Source: Acrocarpospora pleiomorpha
Lineage (GTDB): Bacteria; Actinomycetota; Actinomycetes; Streptosporangiales; Streptosporangiaceae
Assembly: GCF_009687885.1 (NCBI RefSeq)
Contig: NZ_BLAF01000016.1
Span: forward strand, 62,001 to 126,000
Direction of reading: 5' to 3'
Length of the DNA: 64,000 nt
Shown here: one piece after another, positions 44,789 through 53,352 of the stretch
Position numbering within the stretch: position 1 is the stretch's first letter
Layout: each line of letters opens with the position of its first letter
Notes under the pieces: model-generated
What the model was told of the DNA's origin: nothing
What the model saw: the letters and a program-made list of their open reading frames with translations, nothing else
Database searches by the model: none
Position numbers and translations under genes: made by a program

Positions 44789-45669
44789 CGCGCCCTCCGG
44801 GGGTCGGATACCTCCGCGGCGGCCTCGCCCAGCAGGATCGCGGCCAGGATGACCAGGACGATCGCCGCGGACGGGGCGAGCAGCAGCCACGGCGCCTGGG
44901 TCAGGTAGAGCCGGGAGTCGGACAGCATGACCCCCCACTCGGCGTCGGGCGGCTGCGCGCCAAGGCCGAGGAAGGACAGCCCGGTCACCGCCATGATCGT
45001 GTGCCCGACGTCGAGGGCGGCGACCACCATCACGTGGGTGGCCGCGCCCGGCAGCAGGTGCGCCACGGCGGCCCGCGGCCAGCCCGCCCCGGCCAGCCTC
45101 GCGGTGACCACGTCGGGCCGCTCGCGGCCCGACCGCACGTAGCTGCGCGCCAGCCGGGCGTACGGCGGCCAGGCCGTCGCCGCCAGCGCGATCACCAGGT
45201 TGCCGAAGCCCGGCCCGAGCGCGCCGAGCAGGGCCAGGGTCAGCACCACGCCGGGCACGGCGAGCGCCATGTCCACCGCCCGCATCGCGACCACGTCGAT
45301 GAGCCCGCCGGCGACCCCGGCCAGGGTGCCCACGATCAGCCCGGCGGCGACGCTGATCACCAGCACCAGCGCGGTCGCCAGCAGGGAACGGCTGCCGCCG
45401 TCGAGCAGGCGGGCGAGCTGGTCGCGGCCGAACTGGTCGGTGCCGAGCCAGTGGGCCGCGCTCGGGCCGCTCAGCACGTTGTCGAAGTCGGCCACGTCCG
45501 GCGCGTACGGCACCAGCGCCGGCCCGGCCAGGATGCCAAGCGCCCCCAGCACCAGGATGACCAGCGCGGCGCGGGCGTCGCGGCGTTTCAGCAGCCGGGC
45601 GAGCACCCCCCGGGCGGGCGGGGCGGTCGGCTCGGCCGGGGCCAGGCCGCGTCCGGTCAGGATGGTCAT
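44785..45669 (-). CDS. Peptide-type ABC transporter permease (DppC-like)
   Basis: A 294-aa permease: first helix near ALVILVLGALGILAGPALV, then the WLGTDQFGRDQLARLL motif, further helices, and the EAA region near VVTARLAGAGWPRAAVAHLL. The start overlaps the DppB stop (ATGA). It is the channel partner of the next gene. Confidence 0.92.
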   Translation of the reverse strand: MTILTGRGLAPAEPTAPPARGVLARLLKRRDARAALVILVLGALGILAGPALVPYAPDVADFDNVLSGPSAAHWLGTDQFGRDQLARLLDGGSRSLLATALVLVISVAAGLIVGTLAGVAGGLIDVVAMRAVDMALAVPGVVLTLALLGALGPGFGNLVIALAATAWPPYARLARSYVRSGRERPDVVTARLAGAGWPRAAVAHLLPGAATHVMVVAALDVGHTIMAVTGLSFLGLGAQPPDAEWGVMLSDSRLYLTQAPWLLLAPSAAIVLVILAAILLGEAAAEVSDPRRAR

Positions 45670-46607
45670 CGGCCGCTCCCCTCACGCAGTCTGGGATCGA
45701 TCAGCGCGGTCGCCACGTCGGCGAGCAGGCTGATCGTGACCCAGGCCAGGCTCATTACCAGTGCGAAGCCTTGCACGACCGGCAGGTCTCTGGCCGTGAC
45801 GGCCAGCACGATCTCGCGGCCCAGCCCCGGCCAGGAGAACACGTTCTCCACCACCGCCGCGCCGCCCAGCAGGAAACCAACCGTCATCGCCAGCACGGTG
45901 ACGAACGGCACCGACGCGTTGGGCAGGGCGTGCACCACCAGCGCCCTGGCCCGGGAGGTGCCCCGCGCCGCGGCGACGGTGACGTGCTCGGACCGCAGCC
46001 CCTCCAGCAGGCCGCCACGCAGCAGCCGAGACCAGCGGGCGATCGGATACAGCGCCAGCGCGGCGGCGGGCAGCCACACCTGCGACCAGCTGCCGTCGCT
46101 GACCACGCTCCCCGCGCCCAGACGTACGATCACGAACTCGATCAGCAGCAGCCCCGCCACGAACGACGGCAGCGCGGCCCCCAGCAGCGCGATGTAACGT
46201 CCGGCCGCGTCCGGCCAGCGCCCGGGAGCCGCCGCACCCGCCAGCGCGAGCGGCAGCGAGACCACCAGGGCGAGCAGGACGGTGGCGAGCGTCAGCCGCA
46301 GCGTCGCCGGGGCGCGTTCGGCGATGACCCGCGTCACCGGCAGGTTCAGCCGGGTCGATTGGCCGAGGTCGCCCCGGACGACGCCGCCGAGCCAGCGCAC
46401 GTACTGCTCGGGCAGCGGGCGGTCCAGGCCCAGGTCGGCGCGGGCCCGGGCGAGCTGTTCCTCCGTCGGCGCGGAAACGTGCCGCGCCTGGAGGTAACGC
46501 ACGGCGGGGTCGCCGGGGGCGAGCGGGAGCAGGCCCCAGACCACCACGCTGGCCAGCAGCGCGGTGATCAGGGCCTGTCCGGTCCGTCTCGCCAGAGAAG
46601 GGATCAC
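45666..46607 (-). CDS. Peptide-type ABC transporter permease (DppB-like)
   Basis: A 313-aa permease with an N-terminal helix (ALITALLASVVVWGLLPLA), GLDRPLPEQYVRWLGG typical of the family, and the EAA loop EHVTVAAARGTSRARALVVHALPN. The GTG start overlaps the binding-protein stop. Five to six transmembrane helices are visible. Confidence 0.92.
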   Translation of the reverse strand: MIPSLARRTGQALITALLASVVVWGLLPLAPGDPAVRYLQARHVSAPTEEQLARARADLGLDRPLPEQYVRWLGGVVRGDLGQSTRLNLPVTRVIAERAPATLRLTLATVLLALVVSLPLALAGAAAPGRWPDAAGRYIALLGAALPSFVAGLLLIEFVIVRLGAGSVVSDGSWSQVWLPAAALALYPIARWSRLLRGGLLEGLRSEHVTVAAARGTSRARALVVHALPNASVPFVTVLAMTVGFLLGGAAVVENVFSWPGLGREIVLAVTARDLPVVQGFALVMSLAWVTISLLADVATALIDPRLREGSGR

Positions 46608-48193
46608 TGGCGTACGCTGAGCGCCGCATCGATGAAGACGAACCCGGCGTCGGGGACGAAGTCCGCGAAGGGCGCGCTGACCACGGCGTCGACCGCCTTG
46701 AAGCCCAGCACCGCCGCGTAGGCCTTCTCGGAGATCAGGGTCTGCGCCTTGCCCAGATCCGCGCCGGCCTCCTCAAGCGTGGTCGACTGGAGGGTGCCGA
46801 TCAGCCCGTCGAGCTCGGGGTCCTTGACCCCGCCGAAGTTGGCGCCGCCCTGGCTGCCCAGCCAGGCGGCCATCGAGTCGACCAGGTTGGGGCCGTCGAG
46901 CAGCACGAACAGGGTGGTGATCGTCCACTCCGCGGGCCAGGCCTTGGAGTCGTAGGCGTCGTCGACGCGTGCCATGGCGAGGTCGATGCCGAGCGGGCGC
47001 ATCTGCTCGCGCAGGGCGATGCCGAACGCCTCCAGTTCGCTGTCGCCCGACTGGAAGAGGTAGGTCACGCGCAGCGGCTTGCCGTCCTTGGCCCGGATGC
47101 CGTCGGCGCCCGCCTGCCAGCCCGCCTGGTCCAGCAGCGCCGCGGCGGCCGCCGGGTCGGTGCGCTGGGTCGTGACAGCGAACGGCAGCGCCCCCGGCGC
47201 CACCGAGCCGGCCTGCGCGTAGACGCCGCCTCCGGCCACCACCGCGGGCAGCTTGGCGTAGTCGACGCCGAGCATGAACGCCTGCCGTACCGCGAGGTCG
47301 TCGAAGGGCGGGCGGGCCAGGTTGAACTGGGCGAAGACGCCGCGGTTGGCGACGGTCGCCCGCTTGTAGGTGAACGGCCCGCCCTGGGTGGCCGTCCGGG
47401 CGGTCTCGGCGGGCGGGGTGATCGCGATGTCGGCCTCACCGCTGCGCACCGCCGACACACGGGCGGTGGCGTCGGGCATGGCGAGCACCTTCACCCCCGT
47501 CAAGGCCGGCTTGGTCCCCCAGTAGCCGGGGAAGGCCTCGGCCGAGATCGACTGCTGGTCGACGGCGACCGGCTTGAAGGGGCCGGTGTAGATCCCGGCG
47601 GCGAGCAACTTGGCGTTGTCGTCGCCGGCCTGCTCGGCGGCGGCCACGTCGTAGATCATGTAGTAGCGCACCAGTGAGGCCAGGTCGCGCGGGACGGCCG
47701 CGCTGGGCTGCGGTGAGGTGAAGGTGACCTCCAGCGGGCCGGTCGCCTCGATCTCCGCCTTGGCGATGGAGTCGGTGCCGTACCCCTGGGTGACCCGCTT
47801 CTCCAGGGCCGCCACCACGGCCTTGGCGTCGACCGCCTTGCCGCTGTGGAAGGTGACCCCTTCGCGCAGCGTCACCCGCCAGGTCTTCGGGTCGGTCCGC
47901 TCGAAGGAGGAGGCCAGCCACGGCTCGATCGTGCCGTCGGGGCGGGCCCGCAGCAGGTGCTCGGCGACGCCGTAACTGGCCAGGGCGTAGTGCCAGAAGC
48001 CGTCGGGCTTCAGGCTCACGCCGGTCTCGGGCACCGCGATGCGCACCTCGGTGGGGGCGGGCGAACTCGTGGCCGAACCGGCGGCCGGACTGTCGGCCGG
48101 ATCCGCGGCGCAGGCGGGCGCTGCTATCAGTAACGCGGCCAGCAGGGCGCGAGCCAGACGGCTGCGGCCCTGCGGCCGGGCGGGCTTGTTCAT
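46604..48193 (-). CDS. Peptide-type ABC substrate-binding lipoprotein
   Basis: A 529-aa family-5 binding protein. The signal peptide ends in the lipobox APAC (ALLIAAPACAAD), so it is lipid-anchored. Family-5 text includes TWRVTLREGVTFHSGKAVDAKAV. A clear ribosome binding site (GAGGAGC) precedes the ATG. It sits between the glycosyltransferase-like gene (74 bp upstream) and the permeases. In this position it most likely binds the mature peptide product or its metal complex; this is the central inference for the locus. Confidence 0.92.
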   Translation of the reverse strand: MNKPARPQGRSRLARALLAALLIAAPACAADPADSPAAGSATSSPAPTEVRIAVPETGVSLKPDGFWHYALASYGVAEHLLRARPDGTIEPWLASSFERTDPKTWRVTLREGVTFHSGKAVDAKAVVAALEKRVTQGYGTDSIAKAEIEATGPLEVTFTSPQPSAAVPRDLASLVRYYMIYDVAAAEQAGDDNAKLLAAGIYTGPFKPVAVDQQSISAEAFPGYWGTKPALTGVKVLAMPDATARVSAVRSGEADIAITPPAETARTATQGGPFTYKRATVANRGVFAQFNLARPPFDDLAVRQAFMLGVDYAKLPAVVAGGGVYAQAGSVAPGALPFAVTTQRTDPAAAAALLDQAGWQAGADGIRAKDGKPLRVTYLFQSGDSELEAFGIALREQMRPLGIDLAMARVDDAYDSKAWPAEWTITTLFVLLDGPNLVDSMAAWLGSQGGANFGGVKDPELDGLIGTLQSTTLEEAGADLGKAQTLISEKAYAAVLGFKAVDAVVSAPFADFVPDAGFVFIDAALSVRQ

Positions 48194-48267
48194 ATACGTG
48201 CTCCTCGCCGATCGAAATGCCGGATCGATGAGGTAGTCGATGGTTACGCCGCCCAGGTTCCAGGCCC

Positions 48268-49338
48268 TTACGGTCGCCGTGTCAGCACATGGTGCGCGAG
48301 CCGGTCGGCCGCCGTCGGCAGCCCGTCCCAGCTCATCGGCAGGAGGGCTGGACCCTCTACACGAACCAGGTAACGCCGCAGCTCATCAGCAAGATGAGGG
48401 GCGCCCGCCGCGACCAGTTCGGCGGCCCGTTCGATGAGTTCGGGCTCCGGCCTGCCCAGGACCGGTGCCAGGGCCGCGCTCTGCCCCGGCCACCGGCAGA
48501 CGTAGGGGTAGCTGCGGGCGGACAGCCGCTCCGTGGCCAGGACCGTGCTGATCGTGCAGCCCGGCTGGACGAACGGGGTGATCCGGGCCGCCGCGCATTC
48601 GTGCAGCGTGCTCATCCCGGCCGGGATGAGCACGTGCCGGGCCGACCGCAGAAGCGCGGCGTACTCGGCCGGGGGCACTGCGGCGCGCACCTCCACGGCC
48701 GGGTGGGCCCGCCACCGCGGCGGCACCAGGTCCACGAGATCCCTGCTGCCGCCCACGACCACCACGTGCGCCAGGCCCGCCTCCACGAGCACAGGCAGCG
48801 CGGTGAAGAGGAACGAGCGGGCGAACGCGCCGACGTGATCGGCGCCACCCGGCATGGCCATGCCGCCGAACGCGACCACGGCCAGGCCGGACCGGGGCTG
48901 CGCCGGCTCCGACCACAGTTCGTGGTCGATGAGCGGCGCGACCGGCTCACCGTGCCGGGGCCGCGCGAACCCGGCCTCCACCAGGTGGAAGCGCAGCCGC
49001 GCCGGATCGGGCAGCGCGGCCGGCCGGGCCAGCGGCCACATCCAGTCCAGTACGTCCACCACGCCGACCTCGTGCCCTTGCTCCACCGCCCAGGCGGCGA
49101 ACTCGGGATTGGTGACCGAGACGACCAGCGAGCCGGGCGGCAACAGCCCGGCGCATCCCTGCGGCCACAGCGTGTCCGCGTCGTGCCAGGTGTAGGCCGG
49201 CCGCTCCCGTTGCAGGAAGCGGGCCGAGTCGCCGGTGGCCAGCACGTGCACGTCCTCCGCCGGGATCCGGGCGAGGGCGCGCAGTGCCGTGACGGCCGGC
49301 CCGAACCCGAGGTTGGGCACCTCGACGTAGATCGTCAT
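48268..49338 (-). CDS. Glycosyltransferase-like protein (GT-B fold)
   Basis: A 356-aa protein. A Rossmann-like N-terminus (TIYVEVPNLGFGPAVTALRALARI), a middle LAVVAFGGMAMPGGADHVGAF and a C-terminal HVLIPAGMSTLHECAAARITPFVQPGC resemble the donor-binding half of GT-B glycosyltransferases (the STLHE position). The ATG overlaps the YcaO stop, so it is coupled. It may glycosylate the peptide product, or it may be a non-sugar enzyme using the same fold. Confidence 0.7.
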   Translation of the reverse strand: MTIYVEVPNLGFGPAVTALRALARIPAEDVHVLATGDSARFLQRERPAYTWHDADTLWPQGCAGLLPPGSLVVSVTNPEFAAWAVEQGHEVGVVDVLDWMWPLARPAALPDPARLRFHLVEAGFARPRHGEPVAPLIDHELWSEPAQPRSGLAVVAFGGMAMPGGADHVGAFARSFLFTALPVLVEAGLAHVVVVGGSRDLVDLVPPRWRAHPAVEVRAAVPPAEYAALLRSARHVLIPAGMSTLHECAAARITPFVQPGCTISTVLATERLSARSYPYVCRWPGQSAALAPVLGRPEPELIERAAELVAAGAPHLADELRRYLVRVEGPALLPMSWDGLPTAADRLAHHVLTRRP

Positions 49339-51509
49339 GCGTGCGGCAGCGGGAAGTAGTTCAGCTTCTCCTCGGGCAGCGGCGCCTCCCGCCAGCCCAG
49401 GCTCACGGGGTGCTGCTGGATCCGGCCCCGGCCGAGGAAGGGGAAGGCGGCCGGGAAGTTCGGCACCAGACCGGGGATCAGCACCCGCACCACGCGCAGC
49501 CCCGCCTTGGCCACGTCCTGCGTGGTCAGCTCCACGTAGACGATCTCGTAGCCGCGCGACTCCACCAGCCGCCGGTAGGTCTCCAGCGACCGGTCTGGCA
49601 GGCTCGGGATCTCGTCCATGCGCCGGCTGACCGGCACGTCGAGCCACGGGCGCACCCGCTCGGCGGCGCGCGGGTCGAGGAAGACCTGCTGCTGGCACAT
49701 CAGGTCGTTGACGTCGCGGAAGTCCGGGTCGTAGCTGTCGAGGTAGGCCCGGTCGCCCCGCCACGGCTTCAGCGGCGCGCTCACCCATCCCTCGGCGATG
49801 GCCGTATAGGTGAGCCCGCTGGGGTCGTCCAGGTCGCGGCTGCCGTCCTGCAGCGTCAGCGCCTCGGTCCAGGCCTTGCGCGCCGCCTCGACGGGGTCGG
49901 GGCGGGCGGCGAAGCCCACGTTGAGCAGGCCCTCGCGGCGGTTCTCCAGCACCCCGGCCATGACCGGGACGCCGAACTCGTTGTCCAGGTGGATGAGCCA
50001 GGCCCGCTGCCCCAGCTCGGTCGGCTTGCCCGCCCACAGCGCCGCCAGTTCCGGCCCTGGGTCGACGGCGGGCAGCGGGTGCGCGTTCATCCACCAGATC
50101 ATGGTGATGTCCCGCTCGATGATCTCCTCGATGCCGGAGGCCAGCGCCCACTCCAGCGACGGGCCCGCGGCGATGCCCGGGTAGTAGAGGTAATTGGTCG
50201 GCGGGACCTGCGCGTAGTCGTCCATGTACCAGTTGACATAGACCGTGCTGGCCGGAACCCAGACGTCGCGGTCGTGGGTGAGCGAGCGCCCGCGCACCCA
50301 GTGCGTGCTCAGGTCCCGGTCGAACCGGACGAACGGGAAACCGGGCGAGTCGTATAGCCGGTCGGAGTAGAGCACCAACCGCTCCGGGTCGATCGCATGC
50401 TGGCCTCGGAGCTCGTCGTAGGACGCCTCCCGTACGTCGACCTTGTCGGTGACGCAGTTGCCGCAGTAGCGCTCCACGGCCTCGCCGATCGCCGACAGCC
50501 GGGCCCCCTCCGGGTCGCCGAACCTGCTGCCGCCGCACACGATGTTGTTGGCCCAGGTGTAGAGCCGGCGCATGTCGGCCACGTTGCTCTGCACGGTCAC
50601 CAGGTCGTGCGGGATCGACTCGGAGTGCGGGAAGACGGGCAGGCCGGTGATCAGACCGGTGCGCTCGTCCACGAGCGCCTCCTGGTCGAACGGCTGGCCC
50701 GGATCGCGTAACGGCCGGTCGGGCAGCGGCAACAGCGGGTGCCGGACGCTCTCCAGCGTCAGCGGGTTGAGCTCCAGTTCGCCCCACGGCAGCCGGGCCG
50801 GGCCGCCGTCCAGCCAGCGGGCCACGTCCACCATGAAGCCAGCGATCATCCAGCGCAGCTCGCCGTCGTCCGGGAGGGCTGGATGGCCGTACTCCGCGGG
50901 GGCCATCAGCGCCGCCTCGACCTCTGGCTGTTCGGCGGCGGTGATCCTGCGGCCGAGCAGGTCACGGTAGTCGGGAGTGCTGCCAGGGTCGACGGCCGGG
51001 CCCGCCCAGCCGCGTCCCTGGTCCAGGTGGAACTGCGCCCACCGCACCCCGGCCGCCGCGCACAGGTCGTTGAGCCATTCGAGGAAGGCCACGTCGAGCC
51101 GGTCGCGCAGGGCCACGACCGCGACCGTGCCCGGCGCAGATCCGGCCAGCGCGGCGTCGAGGTCGCCGGGGGTGGCGACCGTGAGCGCGGCGTGAGCGGC
51201 CGCGAGCTCGACGAGTGCCGCGTCGCCGACGGCGAGCAGTCGCACGCCCGTCGTCGCGCCGCCCTCGTCGTCGCCCAGGCATCCGGTCTCACGCAGGTGG
51301 GCGAGCAGTTCGCCGTACGCCTGCGGGTCGGGGGTCTGGCGGGCTAAGTCGTCGTACGACCGGCTGCCGTCACAGCGGTCGAGCAGCTCCCGGATCGCCG
51401 GCAGCGGTGCCGCGATCTCGAAGACGGCCCCCGAGGGGGTGGTGACCAGGGTGGCCTCGTCACCGAGTGAACGGAGTTCGACACTGACCACGCGCGGCCC
51501 GGCTGCCAT
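49335..51509 (-). CDS. YcaO cyclodehydratase fused to E1-like (leader-binding) domain
   Basis: A 724-aa protein. The N-terminal third (to about 300) resembles the E1/ocin-ThiF-like partner that binds the leader peptide, with no functional adenylation motif seen. The C-terminal YcaO domain has the ATP/Mg motifs LSAIGEAVERYCG (SxxxExxER) and GIEEIIERDITMIWW, and it ends in a Pro-containing NYFPLPHA, as cyclodehydratases do. Such proteins turn Ser, Thr or Cys of a peptide into (thi)oxazolines using ATP. An excellent ribosome binding site (GGAGGAGAG) precedes the ATG. No dehydrogenase follows, so azoline rather than azole rings are expected. Confidence 0.88.
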   Translation of the reverse strand: MAAGPRVVSVELRSLGDEATLVTTPSGAVFEIAAPLPAIRELLDRCDGSRSYDDLARQTPDPQAYGELLAHLRETGCLGDDEGGATTGVRLLAVGDAALVELAAAHAALTVATPGDLDAALAGSAPGTVAVVALRDRLDVAFLEWLNDLCAAAGVRWAQFHLDQGRGWAGPAVDPGSTPDYRDLLGRRITAAEQPEVEAALMAPAEYGHPALPDDGELRWMIAGFMVDVARWLDGGPARLPWGELELNPLTLESVRHPLLPLPDRPLRDPGQPFDQEALVDERTGLITGLPVFPHSESIPHDLVTVQSNVADMRRLYTWANNIVCGGSRFGDPEGARLSAIGEAVERYCGNCVTDKVDVREASYDELRGQHAIDPERLVLYSDRLYDSPGFPFVRFDRDLSTHWVRGRSLTHDRDVWVPASTVYVNWYMDDYAQVPPTNYLYYPGIAAGPSLEWALASGIEEIIERDITMIWWMNAHPLPAVDPGPELAALWAGKPTELGQRAWLIHLDNEFGVPVMAGVLENRREGLLNVGFAARPDPVEAARKAWTEALTLQDGSRDLDDPSGLTYTAIAEGWVSAPLKPWRGDRAYLDSYDPDFRDVNDLMCQQQVFLDPRAAERVRPWLDVPVSRRMDEIPSLPDRSLETYRRLVESRGYEIVYVELTTQDVAKAGLRVVRVLIPGLVPNFPAAFPFLGRGRIQQHPVSLGWREAPLPEEKLNYFPLPHA

Positions 51510-51542
51510 CGTTTCTCTCCTCCAGGATCTGGTGGGTCGCCC

Positions 51543-51582
51543 GAAAAAGAGAGCCGGAGACCGTACGGTGACGGCCTCCGGC
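51543..51582 (-). terminator. Attenuator-like hairpin after the precursor gene
   Basis: On the minus strand a 12-bp stem (GCCGGAGGCCGT / ACGGTCTCCGGC, one G-U) with a 6-nt loop is followed closely by a T-rich tract ending in TTTTT. It lies between the precursor stop and the YcaO ribosome binding site, so it should give more precursor mRNA than enzyme mRNA. Confidence 0.75.
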
Positions 51583-51592
51583 CCCTGCCCGC

Positions 51593-51688
51593 TTACTTGC
51601 TCCAGGAGAAGGAGGGCGCGAGGCTCGTGTGGTGGTTGTGCGGGGCGAGGAGCTTGGCCACGCGCTTCTTGGCGATGTGCTTGATCAT
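51593..51688 (-). CDS. Candidate RiPP precursor peptide (His-rich, Ser/Thr core)
   Basis: A 31-aa peptide directly upstream of the YcaO gene, missed by usual length cut-offs. It has a basic leader (MIKHIAKKRVAKLLA) and a C-terminal region PHNHHTSLAPSFSWSK. The latter holds three His (plus His4 in the leader) and five residues a YcaO could cyclise (Thr21, Ser22, Ser26, Ser28, Ser30), and no Cys. A GAAGG ribosome binding site lies at good spacing. I do not recognise it as a member of a named RiPP family. Product structure and leader cut site are unknown. Confidence 0.7.
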   Translation of the reverse strand: MIKHIAKKRVAKLLAPHNHHTSLAPSFSWSK

Positions 51689-51824
51689 GGCGATTCCCTT
51701 CTTCGGATGGGATGACTGCACCCATTTCGGGCACGCGGCACAAGCTATGTCGGGCCGGAAGCGATGTCTTCCACCGTGCGCTGGCTTCACAGACGCGCTT
51801 TGTTGGGGTTTAACAGCGCGGTCA

Positions 51825-51836
51825 CCACATTTGTGG
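51825..51836. promoter_or_regulatory. Palindrome CCACA-TT-TGTGG upstream of the precursor
   Basis: A perfect 5-bp inverted repeat with a 2-nt centre lies about 140 bp upstream of the precursor start and downstream of the LuxR-type regulator gene. It may be the binding site of that regulator. Confidence 0.4.
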
Positions 51837-51902
51837 AATCGCCGTCCCGGTTCTCGTCCTGTGTTGATGACGTCGTCCACGGCTGCTGAAAGGGACACGG
51901 GG

Positions 51903-52574
51903 TCACCGGCCCGGCAGTGCGGCGATCAGGCCGTGGCGATAAGCGAAGGCGACGGCCTGGGCGCGGCTGGTGACGCCGATCTTGGCTGACATGTGATGAA
52001 TGTGGGAGCGCACGGTGGCCTTCGACAGCCGCAGCGCCGACGCGATCTCGCCGTCGTTCAGCCCTCTGGCCAGCATCGACAGCACCTCACGCTCCCGGCC
52101 GGTGAGCCGGGCGACCTCTTGCGGCACCTGCGCGGTGAGCGGTCCCGCCGTCATCGCCCAGTCGAGCAGCCGCCTGGTCATCGACGGCGTCAGGCATGCC
52201 TGACCGGCCGCCACCACCCGGACCGCCCGGCCCAGTTCCGAGGCGGTGGAGTCCTTGCCGACCACGCCACGCGCTCCCGCACGCAGCAGGTCCAGCAGCC
52301 TGCTCTCGTGCTCGGGCGCCGCCATCAGCAGCACCCGGGGCGACGCGTCGGGCCCGAGAGCGGTCAGCTTGTGCACCACCCCTGCCAGGTCGCCGTCGTC
52401 GTCGGAGACCCCGAGCAGCACGATGTCCGGTAGCACCTTCCTGGCGTGCCTGATCGCCTCAGCGGCGTCACCGGTCTCGCTGACGATCTGAATGTCGGGC
52501 TCTCCGGACAGGTAGGCGCGTACGCCCGCCAGCACCAGCGTCTGCCTGTCACAGGCCAGGATGCGGATTCCCAC
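51903..52574 (-). CDS. Orphan NarL/LuxR-type response regulator with altered receiver
   Basis: A 223-aa protein with an N-terminal receiver and a C-terminal LuxR helix-turn-helix (LTGREREVLSMLARGLNDGEIASALRLS). The phosphoacceptor segment reads DIVLLGVSDDD, where the usual Asp is Gly. The neighbouring acidic pair at the N-terminus is only partly kept, while the conserved Lys (GKD) remains. No sensor kinase gene is adjacent. It lies just upstream of the precursor gene on the same strand, so it may control the locus by ligand or protein binding rather than phosphorylation. Confidence 0.88.
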   Translation of the reverse strand: MGIRILACDRQTLVLAGVRAYLSGEPDIQIVSETGDAAEAIRHARKVLPDIVLLGVSDDDGDLAGVVHKLTALGPDASPRVLLMAAPEHESRLLDLLRAGARGVVGKDSTASELGRAVRVVAAGQACLTPSMTRRLLDWAMTAGPLTAQVPQEVARLTGREREVLSMLARGLNDGEIASALRLSKATVRSHIHHMSAKIGVTSRAQAVAFAYRHGLIAALPGR

Positions 52575-52674
52575 GCCGACTCTAGATCTCGCCGGACCGC
52601 GGCCGCCCTCGGGTGCTTTTCCTACGGCACGTTCCCATGCTCCACCCCCGTGTCCCCGATACCTCGGCAGCCAC

Positions 52675-53247
52675 TCACCTCAGATGGTCGTCGCCCACAC
52701 GCGCGGAGTTCCCTGCGGATTTCCGCCGATCGGCCTCCGACAGCGACGCCAGGAGGCTCTCACGGGCTCTGGCCACCCGCGACCTGATCGTCCCGACCGG
52801 GCAGCCGCACACCTGGGCGGCCTCTTCGTAGGACAGGCCGTGCACCTGGGTGAGCACGAACGCCTCGCGCTTGGCGTGCGGCAGCTCCGCGATCAGCATG
52901 CGGAGTTCGACCTCACCCGCCGGGTGGGTCACCGGTTCCTCATGGGCCGTATATGCCTGGAACTTCGCGTCCAGGCGGCGCAGGCGCGTTCTCTTCCTGA
53001 TCGCGTCGGCCACCACCCGCCGGGCGATCGACAGCAGCCAGGTCCTGGCGCTGGCCTCGCCGCGATAGCGCCGCAACGCCACACAGACCCGGGCGTAGGT
53101 CTCCTGGGTGAGGTCATCGGCGCTGTCGACGTCGGCCAGGGTGGCGCAGAACCGCCACACCTCCGGCGATGAAGCGACGACGAACTCCCGGAACCGCTGT
53201 TCGTCGTCATACCTCGCCGCGAAGGCGAGGCGCGTCAGCTCATCCAT
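52675..53247 (-). CDS. ECF-family RNA polymerase sigma factor
   Basis: A 190-aa sigma-70 ECF factor. Region 2 reads DSADDLTQETYARVCVALRRYRGEASARTWLLSIARRVVADAIR, given here as one family block in which DLTQETY is the -10 contact. Region 4 includes LPHAKREAFVLTQVHGLSYEEAA and VGTIRSRVARARE. I prefer the ATG at 53247 (AAGGTG spacing) over the GTG at 53256. It diverges from an anti-sigma gene, the common pairing. Its target promoters are not known. Confidence 0.9.
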   Translation of the reverse strand: MDELTRLAFAARYDDEQRFREFVVASSPEVWRFCATLADVDSADDLTQETYARVCVALRRYRGEASARTWLLSIARRVVADAIRKRTRLRRLDAKFQAYTAHEEPVTHPAGEVELRMLIAELPHAKREAFVLTQVHGLSYEEAAQVCGCPVGTIRSRVARARESLLASLSEADRRKSAGNSARVGDDHLR

Positions 53248-53352
53248 TGGATTCACCTTCTGACGGCCGGAGATGATGGCGGGAAGCGACGTAGGCCGCC
53301 GGAACCGGGCGCGTCCCGAGGACGACTACCCGGAGAAAGAAGCGAGGGAGAC

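Noticed and set aside
51593..51898. A longer (101-aa) form of the precursor frame starting MSLSAAVDDV
   Set aside because: The upstream part has no ribosome binding site and runs through the promoter region. The ATG at 51688 has a GAAGG site and gives a typical leader.
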